64,000 bases of DNA from Vibrio salinus (lineage in GTDB: Bacteria > Pseudomonadota > Gammaproteobacteria > Enterobacterales > Vibrionaceae). The notes beneath the pieces were generated by a model. The model had not been told where the DNA came from. It saw only the letters and a list, made by a program, of their open reading frames with translations, and ran no database searches. Of the stretch, positions 58,878 to 64,000 are shown piece by piece. The stretch's first letter is position 1. Each line of letters opens with the position of its first letter. Location of the stretch: the NCBI RefSeq assembly GCF_021272385.1, contig NZ_JAJSDZ010000010.1, forward strand, positions 868,001-932,000, given 5' to 3'. Made by a program: the position numbers and the translations under genes.

Positions 58878-59339
58878 ATGATGAAAAAAATACGTTTATT
58901 GCTGGTCATGTGTGCCGCTCTTGTGATGACATTTTCTGTTCTGGCTGAGACAAAAGTAAATGAACTAAAAAAAATGATTGATGTACAAAATCCGGTGGTA
59001 TTTCAGTTGGCCAATGGTGCTAATGCTACCGGAAGCAAAATGACGATTTATAATCATACTGACAAAGATCTAATTATTGATGGTTTTACATCTAATGATT
59101 TCAAGCGAACAATGCTTCATAGTACCCGGTACGAAAGTGGTAAGCGTGTAATGTTTCATGTAGACCACATTACCGTTCCAGCCCATAAAAAACTGGCTCT
59201 GACGCCGAATACTCATCACTTCATGTTGTTTAACCCTATTCACAAATTAAAAACCGGAGAATTTCTTACTTTGAAAGTTCATACCAATCAGGGGGAGTTT
59301 GATGTGATTGCCCAGGTGGTTCCACGTCGTCTGAAATAG
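58878..59339 (+). CDS. Periplasmic copper chaperone, PCuAC family
   Basis: Secreted protein of 153 residues (signal peptide MMKKIRLLLVMCAALVMTFSVLA). It contains the exact PCuAC copper-site pattern H-x10-M-x21-H-x-M: H81, M92, H114 and M116. PCuAC proteins carry Cu(I) in the periplasm, for example to cytochrome oxidase. In this iron operon it may load copper on P19 or recover it. It is not part of the fetMP/P19 operons I know, so its presence is an extension. Confidence 0.85.
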   Translation: MMKKIRLLLVMCAALVMTFSVLAETKVNELKKMIDVQNPVVFQLANGANATGSKMTIYNHTDKDLIIDGFTSNDFKRTMLHSTRYESGKRVMFHVDHITVPAHKKLALTPNTHHFMLFNPIHKLKTGEFLTLKVHTNQGEFDVIAQVVPRRLK

Positions 59340-59356
59340 TCATTGAGTAGGAAATT

Positions 59357-60121
59357 ATGTTACAAAAAACACTAATCTCTTTCATGCTCGGAATGTTTAT
59401 AGTTTCTCTTAGTGGGTGCGATGATAATAAATCTGTAGACAATCATGCAGAACATGAAGTTAAAACGGTAACGCTGGATAAGCGTCTTGTTATGGTTGAG
59501 GTCGCAGGACTGATAAATAAACGGATGCCAATGGCTGAAGTGACCCAAAAATACATTACTCCGCGTTTTGTTGATTTGAATACTGGCCGTCTGCTCAAAC
59601 GTTCGATGGTACCTGAAAATTACAATGAGCAGGAAGCAGCAAATGATCCCAAACGGTCAGTTGTTCTGAACAAGCAGGATGATATTGCCGGTATAAAACG
59701 AAGAGAAAATATCGGAGAGCTTTATCTGGTTAACGATGATGCCGGTAAACTCGACAAAATAATTGTACCTGTCCGGGGGGAGGGAAAATACGCTTTAATT
59801 TACGCTTTTGTTTCACTGAATGCTGATGATTTAAGCATTTACAGGTTTGGAATTTACAAGCACAGTGAAACGCCGGGATTGGGGGCAAAATTTGTTGATG
59901 ATCCTGATGTTGTTAAACGATTTACCGGAAAACATGTCTATAAGCAGGGTGTATCTGATTTTAAGGTAATAATGAATCATGAGACGTCGGTTGACAGCAA
60001 TTCTATTGATGGCGTCAGTGGTGCGACGATGACTAGTGATGGAATTCAAAATGCCATTAATTTCTGGTGTGGCGACAATGCTTTTGGTCCGGCAATAAAG
60101 AAACTCAGAGTGAAATCATAA
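59357..60121 (+). CDS. NqrC-like covalent-FMN lipoprotein
   Basis: A 254-residue protein aligned along its length with NqrC of the Na+-translocating NADH:quinone reductase (RFVDLNTGRL; NIGELYLVND; ETPGLGAKF). The flavin attachment motif DGVSGATMTSDG is near residue 218, with the flavinylated threonine about T224. Instead of the NqrC membrane anchor it has a lipobox (SLSGC, C21), so it is a lipoprotein. ApbE would attach FMN. It ends the iron operon and may pass electrons to the thioredoxin-like or DUF2318 protein. Confidence 0.85.
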   Translation: MLQKTLISFMLGMFIVSLSGCDDNKSVDNHAEHEVKTVTLDKRLVMVEVAGLINKRMPMAEVTQKYITPRFVDLNTGRLLKRSMVPENYNEQEAANDPKRSVVLNKQDDIAGIKRRENIGELYLVNDDAGKLDKIIVPVRGEGKYALIYAFVSLNADDLSIYRFGIYKHSETPGLGAKFVDDPDVVKRFTGKHVYKQGVSDFKVIMNHETSVDSNSIDGVSGATMTSDGIQNAINFWCGDNAFGPAIKKLRVKS

Positions 60122-60133
60122 TCTAGAAATAAT

Positions 60134-60159
60134 CTCTGGAAGCTTTCCTGCTTCCAGAG
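60134..60159. terminator. Bidirectional hairpin between convergent genes
   Basis: Perfect 10-bp stem CTCTGGAAGC/GCTTCCAGAG with a 6-base loop between the iron operon and the convergent nemR gene. Neither side has a long T run. Confidence 0.6.
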
Positions 60160-60178
60160 GGGCGCTGGGGTGGCGATA

Positions 60179-60757
60179 TTACTGAATTGTTGACTGTAGT
60201 AATTGATCAGCAATTTTGGCTAAAAGTCCTTTTTGTGGTTTTGTATGAGAAAACTCGCGTAAACCATAAATCCCCATAACAAGATACTCGGCCAGAAAAT
60301 CACAGTCTGATTCTGCTGATATTTCGCCTTTAGCCTGTGCTTCTCTGAGTTTGGATAATAATTTGGATTTCCAGCTATTCAGAGCGTCATTGATGATATT
60401 CTTCATTTCATTGTCGTCTTGCGTTAATTCATTCATTAATTTTTGTAGCAGGCAATCTTTAATGGTGGCGTTTTCGCATTCATTTACAATCATTGAAAAA
60501 TAGCTTTTCAGGCCCTTAATAATCGTCGGTTGAGAGTCGAAGATATCACTAAACTGTTGATCCCGCTCATTCACATAATGCTCAATCGCAGCCAGTAAAA
60601 GCCCTTGTTTGTTTTTAAAAGCACAATATATGGAACCGGGATGTAATCCGGTTGCTTTTTTTATGTCCTGCATGCTGGTTTTATTAAACCCTTTAGTGAC
60701 AAACAGAGACAAGGCAGAACATAATACCTGTTCTCTGTCATATTTCGCTAGACGCAC
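60179..60757 (-). CDS. nemR: NemR-like TetR-family repressor
   Basis: A 192-residue TetR regulator divergent from nemA. The HTH is in residues 26-48 (TSMQDIKKATGLHPGSIYCAF). C94 and C102 keep the eight-residue spacing of the electrophile-sensing C98 and C106 of E. coli NemR, the latter in the DCLL context. Modification of the cysteine by quinones, N-ethylmaleimide or hypochlorous acid would relieve repression of nemA. Tandem palindromes in the intergenic region are its probable operators. Confidence 0.88.
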   Translation of the reverse strand: MRLAKYDREQVLCSALSLFVTKGFNKTSMQDIKKATGLHPGSIYCAFKNKQGLLLAAIEHYVNERDQQFSDIFDSQPTIIKGLKSYFSMIVNECENATIKDCLLQKLMNELTQDDNEMKNIINDALNSWKSKLLSKLREAQAKGEISAESDCDFLAEYLVMGIYGLREFSHTKPQKGLLAKIADQLLQSTIQ

Positions 60758-60852
60758 TTCTTTTTCTCATCATTTGCAAAAAAACATTACTCGAATCAGT
60801 CAATGTATTGTTGTCTTACATATTACCCGAGAAAAAACAGGAAACAAAGCAA

Positions 60853-60870
60853 TTTGAATGATTGTTCAAA
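60853..60870. promoter_or_regulatory. NemR operator, distal site
   Basis: TTTGAATGATTGTTCAAA, a near-palindrome with the same half-site TTGAA as the perfect site 23 bases away (centre to centre). Confidence 0.75.
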
Positions 60871-60875
60871 AATAG

Positions 60876-60893
60876 CTTGAATGATCATTCAAG
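60876..60893. promoter_or_regulatory. NemR operator, perfect site
   Basis: CTTGAATGATCATTCAAG, a perfect 18-bp palindrome in the nemR-nemA divergent region, typical of TetR-family operators; 46 bases before the nemA start. Confidence 0.85.
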
Positions 60894-60938
60894 AATGATC
60901 TAGCATAGATAAAAGTCAATAATAACTGGGGAAAAGTA

Positions 60939-61982
60939 ATGACAGACATATTATTTCAACCGTTTGAACTCAACGGTAAAATTACGCTTAATAACCGAAT
61001 CGTCATGGCGCCGTTAACTCGCTGTAAAGCAGATAATGAGCTTGTTCCTACCGATGAGGTTGCCAGATATTATGCCCGACGTGCTGATGCCGGGTTGATC
61101 ATTTCTGAAGCAACCATTATTCGACCTGATGGACAGGGATATCCGAATACTCCCGGATTATTTACTGAAAAACAGGTAGAAGGCTGGAAAAACGTCACTT
61201 CTGCTGTTCATCAGAAGGGGGGAAAGATATTTGCACAGTTATGGCATACCGGACGTGTGGCACATCCGACGTTTTTCGGTGGAGAGTATGCTTTAGCTCC
61301 ATCTGCCATTGCATTTGAAGGAACGGTTCCCCGGCATAGAGATCTGGTTTATACCGTACCTAAAGCGGCAACAAGCGAAGAGATTGAGCAATTGACTGAA
61401 GATTATGCAACTGCAGCACAAAATGCGATTACGGCGGGTTTTGATGGTGTTGAAATCCATGGGGCTAACGGGTATCTGATCGATCAGTTTCTTCATTTTA
61501 ATACGAATCAGAGAACTGATGAGTTCGGGGAAACACCTGAGAATATGACCCGCTTTCCCCTTTCTGTCGTCGATGCAGTATGTGAACGCATTGGGGGATA
61601 CCGGACTGGGTTACGCCTGTCTCCCGGAGCGTATGCACATATAGATCCCGACCCACAAGATAGGAAAGTGTTCGATCATCTTTTTGAAGAACTGGAAAAA
61701 AGGGAGCTTGCCTATCTGCATGAAGGGATGTTTGATGACACCATGGAATTTGATTTTCTGGATGGTACCGTCTCTGATTATATGCGTAAGCATACCAGCA
61801 AAACACTTATTGGAGTCGGTGGATATAATGCGGAGTCCGGGACTAGGGCAATATCGACAGACCGCTTCGATTTGGTGGCAATTGGTCGTTCATTTATATC
61901 AAACCCTGATTATGTCTCCCGTGTCCTTCATGGACAGGAGCTGACAGCTTACGATCCGGAAAAGCTGGATGAATTAATCTGA
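60939..61982 (+). CDS. nemA: N-ethylmaleimide reductase, Old Yellow Enzyme family
   Basis: FMN-dependent ene-reductase of 347 residues. OYE signatures present are NRIVMAPLTRCKAD, AQLWHTGRVAHP, VEIHGANGYLIDQFLH and GRSFISNPD. It detoxifies electrophilic alkenes and quinones and may reduce nitro compounds. Divergent from nemR, as in E. coli. A strong hairpin follows. Confidence 0.95.
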   Translation: MTDILFQPFELNGKITLNNRIVMAPLTRCKADNELVPTDEVARYYARRADAGLIISEATIIRPDGQGYPNTPGLFTEKQVEGWKNVTSAVHQKGGKIFAQLWHTGRVAHPTFFGGEYALAPSAIAFEGTVPRHRDLVYTVPKAATSEEIEQLTEDYATAAQNAITAGFDGVEIHGANGYLIDQFLHFNTNQRTDEFGETPENMTRFPLSVVDAVCERIGGYRTGLRLSPGAYAHIDPDPQDRKVFDHLFEELEKRELAYLHEGMFDDTMEFDFLDGTVSDYMRKHTSKTLIGVGGYNAESGTRAISTDRFDLVAIGRSFISNPDYVSRVLHGQELTAYDPEKLDELI

Positions 61983-62028
61983 TCCTTCTGTATAAAAATA
62001 AGAGAAATTTGTCAATTTCTAATTATGA

Positions 62029-62075
62029 ATACCCCTCTAGGTAGCTTACCAGTCAGAGGGGTATATTTTCATTAT
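62029..62075. terminator. Terminator between nemA and the convergent TetR gene
   Basis: Stem ATACCCCTCT/AGAGGGGTAT (10 bp) with a 16-base loop, followed on the plus strand by ATTTTCATT. It can act in both directions between the convergent genes. Confidence 0.75.
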
Positions 62076-62119
62076 ATAGTTCTGTTAAGCCTTAAATCGT
62101 AGCATTACTTCAGGGTAAT

Positions 62120-62800
62120 TCAGTCATCTTTCGATATAGTTCGTTGGTAGAAAACCTCTGCACCAGCAATGAGCAGAGATAATTTTTTCTGCCACCAGTC
62201 TTTGGGGTTACTGGCAATAATACGAACAACATATTCGACATGTGCGGCTGTTTGATGAGTTTTAGCCTGCTCCCAGGCATTTTTGAGTCGTTGAGCTGGT
62301 ATTTTCCCATTTGAATCGGGAGTATTTAACTGTTGCCATGCAGAGGCACAATCGGTTGTCATATCAATAATGCTGTCAATAATCAAGGCGGAGTCATCAC
62401 GGTTGAAGCCGAGTGATTCAATTTTGTCGCATGACATTGAAAATGCGTTAATTGCTGATAGTGGAGGGCGATCAAAACTTCGGATTGTAGCCGCCAGTCC
62501 CGGATATTTTGCGTAAATATCCCAAAGTGTATTCGCTACATAAGTTAAATAATCCTGCCAATTATTAGTATGATGTTCTGTATTAATTTCGGAAATTGCC
62601 AGATCCAAAGCATCGTAGATAATATCCTCACGATTTTTTACATGTCGGTATAGTGAAGAGTGATCAACACCAAGTTTAGTGGATATTTTTTTCAGAGTTA
62701 TTCTGTCCAGTCCGATTCCCAATGCCGCTTTGGCGATTGCTTCACGGGAAATTCGGGCTGGCCTTCCGATGGATACATCCGAGGGTTGCTTAGATGTCAT
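62120..62800 (-). CDS. TetR/AcrR-family transcriptional regulator
   Basis: A 226-residue regulator with an HTH near residues 37-60 (TLKKISTKLGVDHSSLYRHVKN). The C-terminal ligand domain is unlike NemR. It lies 98 bases after the methyltransferase gene on the same strand, with convergent nemA beyond. Its likely targets are the methyltransferase and ABC exporter genes upstream. Confidence 0.88.
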   Translation of the reverse strand: MTSKQPSDVSIGRPARISREAIAKAALGIGLDRITLKKISTKLGVDHSSLYRHVKNREDIIYDALDLAISEINTEHHTNNWQDYLTYVANTLWDIYAKYPGLAATIRSFDRPPLSAINAFSMSCDKIESLGFNRDDSALIIDSIIDMTTDCASAWQQLNTPDSNGKIPAQRLKNAWEQAKTHQTAAHVEYVVRIIASNPKDWWQKKLSLLIAGAEVFYQRTISKDD

Positions 62801-62898
62801 ATAAATATTTCTGTTTTATCTTAATAATCAAATTATCGGTAATATATAGAAAACGCATCAGATTTGCTAAAATCCAATGATACAGCTCTTCCTTTTTT

Positions 62899-63735
62899 TT
62901 ACTGAGAAATGTTACAGGTGACAATATAAGCAGCCTTCCGCATTGGTGGGTAATATTTCATGAGGAAATATTTTATATATCCAATTCGGCGAAATTCTTT
63001 AAAATCGCAGTAATAGTGAATTTTCGCTACTTTAATATTATCGTTCCAAATTTCGATTTCACGGGGATCGTCCAGATAAAGCTGAAATTCGGTACCTGTA
63101 TGTTTTATACTATCGTGTTTCTGTGAATGTCTTGCCATCCAGCCAGAGGTTGCATCAAATACTAATTTTCCGCCTTTAAAATAGTGACTTAAATTCTGCA
63201 GTATGTTTTTTACCTGAGATTTGTCAAAGTACATCAACACACCTTCTATAGTGAAAAAGAATTGACTGTCGGGGTGATAGGATCGAAGAGTTTCCATCCA
63301 GGATGTTTTGAGAATTGAACCTGTTAGATTGATGCTTTCACTGTTTCCTGGAAGTAGCTTATTTCGCATTTTGATTACATCTGGAAGGTCCAGATTATAA
63401 AACTGTGCTTTTTTATTAATATAAGGCCTTACGCGTTCATATCTGGCATCCAGACCACACCCTATATTAACAATGATCGGTTTTTCATGAGAATCAATAA
63501 AATTTATAACTTGAGAATCCATATAATCAGCTCTGACAGCACATCCGACAGAACTGGTCACCGATTGATTAAATACAGAGAAATCGTACTTCATATTTTC
63601 GACAATATGAACGGCCGATAAATCTTGAAAAAAAGAATCTTTGGCAAGAGTCTGCTGTGCTTTCATATAAAGAGGAATAAATAAAGTCTGACTGACTTCA
63701 TTACCGATACCGGTTTGACGTAAACTGTTTTCCAT
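62899..63735 (-). CDS. LCM/TcmP-type SAM-dependent O-methyltransferase
   Basis: A 278-residue class I methyltransferase of the leucine carboxyl methyltransferase / TcmP family. SAM motif VNIGCGLDARYERV is near residue 91, the acidic YNLDLPDVIKMR follows, and IEGVLMYFDKSQV is the family's post-motif. TcmP-like enzymes act on polyketide or other secondary-metabolite carboxyl or hydroxyl groups. It lies beside an ABC transporter gene, so a siderophore or antibiotic pathway outside the window is possible. Confidence 0.88.
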   Translation of the reverse strand: MENSLRQTGIGNEVSQTLFIPLYMKAQQTLAKDSFFQDLSAVHIVENMKYDFSVFNQSVTSSVGCAVRADYMDSQVINFIDSHEKPIIVNIGCGLDARYERVRPYINKKAQFYNLDLPDVIKMRNKLLPGNSESINLTGSILKTSWMETLRSYHPDSQFFFTIEGVLMYFDKSQVKNILQNLSHYFKGGKLVFDATSGWMARHSQKHDSIKHTGTEFQLYLDDPREIEIWNDNIKVAKIHYYCDFKEFRRIGYIKYFLMKYYPPMRKAAYIVTCNISQ

Positions 63736-63752
63736 AATTTTTCCCTATAATA

Positions 63753-64000
63753 TTAATGTTTTAACGGATTAAATTTCCAGTTGGCTGCACCTGACCACTT
63801 ATCCCATAAGTTTTTATACAAGCCATCACAGTTGACTAATTCGGTATGGCTGCCTTGCTGAACGATGTTTCCGTCATTCATGACGATAATTTGGTCTGCA
63901 TTTTTTATGGTTGATAATTTGTGGGCGACAATTAGAACGGTTTTATTTGCTGTCAATGCCTTCAAAGCCTGATAAAAAGCGCGTTCATTGGTTGGATCAA
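63753..64000 (-). CDS. ABC exporter, ATP-binding C-terminus (cut by window edge)
   Basis: The C-terminal 80 or so residues of an ABC ATPase, open to the window end (reading DPTNERAFYQAL at the edge). It contains the H-loop IVAHKLSTIKNADQIIVM and the usual GNIVQQGSHTELV, typical of half-transporter (MsbA-like) exporters; similar tails occur in siderophore exporters. It is upstream of the methyltransferase on the same strand, 17 bases apart, and probably in one operon with it. Confidence 0.9.
   Translation of the reverse strand, partial: DPTNERAFYQALKALTANKTVLIVAHKLSTIKNADQIIVMNDGNIVQQGSHTELVNCDGLYKNLWDKWSGAANWKFNPLKH

Overview
The window reads as chromosomal DNA of a facultatively anaerobic gammaproteobacterium, most likely Enterobacterales or a close relative. 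The signs are a Salmonella-like order of anaerobic cobalamin genes, a tRNA-Gly(UCC) that matches the E. coli glyT sequence as I remember it, and Enterobacterales-type melB, lacZ, codA/codB, nemR/nemA and fetMP genes. The species cannot be named from sequence alone. I see no phage, insertion sequence, CRISPR array or rRNA.

Layout. 1-4.3 kb (minus strand): aspA, then cobD and pduX (aminopropanol-phosphate arm of B12 synthesis) with a 65-aa protein downstream. 4.6-13.4 kb (plus): a sugar locus with a PRD-type PTS regulator, two EIIA copies, EIIB, EIIC, an AlsE-type epimerase, transaldolase and transketolase. A decayed tandem duplication of promoter, regulator and EIIA lies inside it. 13.8-25.8 kb (plus): one tightly coupled operon cbiABCDETFGHJKL-cobST, which builds the cobalamin ring anaerobically and attaches the lower ligand. 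cbiP, cobU and the cobalt transporter genes are not in the window. 25.8-30.3 kb: a cupin, tRNA-Gly, a zinc carboxypeptidase and a periplasmic gamma-glutamyltranspeptidase.

30.4-38.9 kb: a galactoside regulon with alpha-galactosidase, MelB symporter, LacZ and a GalR/LacI repressor. Three matching repressor operators and a CRP site lie in its promoters, and a small membrane ORF sits beside lacZ. 38.9-42.6 kb (minus): codB-like permease, PucR-type regulator and a CodA-like deaminase with a changed active-site residue. 42.9-50.8 kb: mixed genes, including DUF1848, AraC, EamA, a periplasmic protein coupled to a GGDEF-EAL protein, a LysE-type exporter and a MatC/SLC13-like permease.

51.3-60.1 kb (plus): an iron-uptake operon of the FetMP / Campylobacter P19 type: FTR1 permease, P19, DUF2318 membrane Fe-S protein, two FtsX-like permeases, an ATPase and a TlpA-like lipoprotein. 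It is extended by a copper chaperone of the PCuAC type and an NqrC-like covalent flavoprotein made as a lipoprotein. I consider this the most interesting system here: it suggests a dedicated periplasmic redox chain for iron import. 60.2-64 kb: nemR/nemA with tandem operators, another TetR regulator, an LCM/TcmP-type methyltransferase, and the C-terminus of an ABC exporter cut by the window edge.
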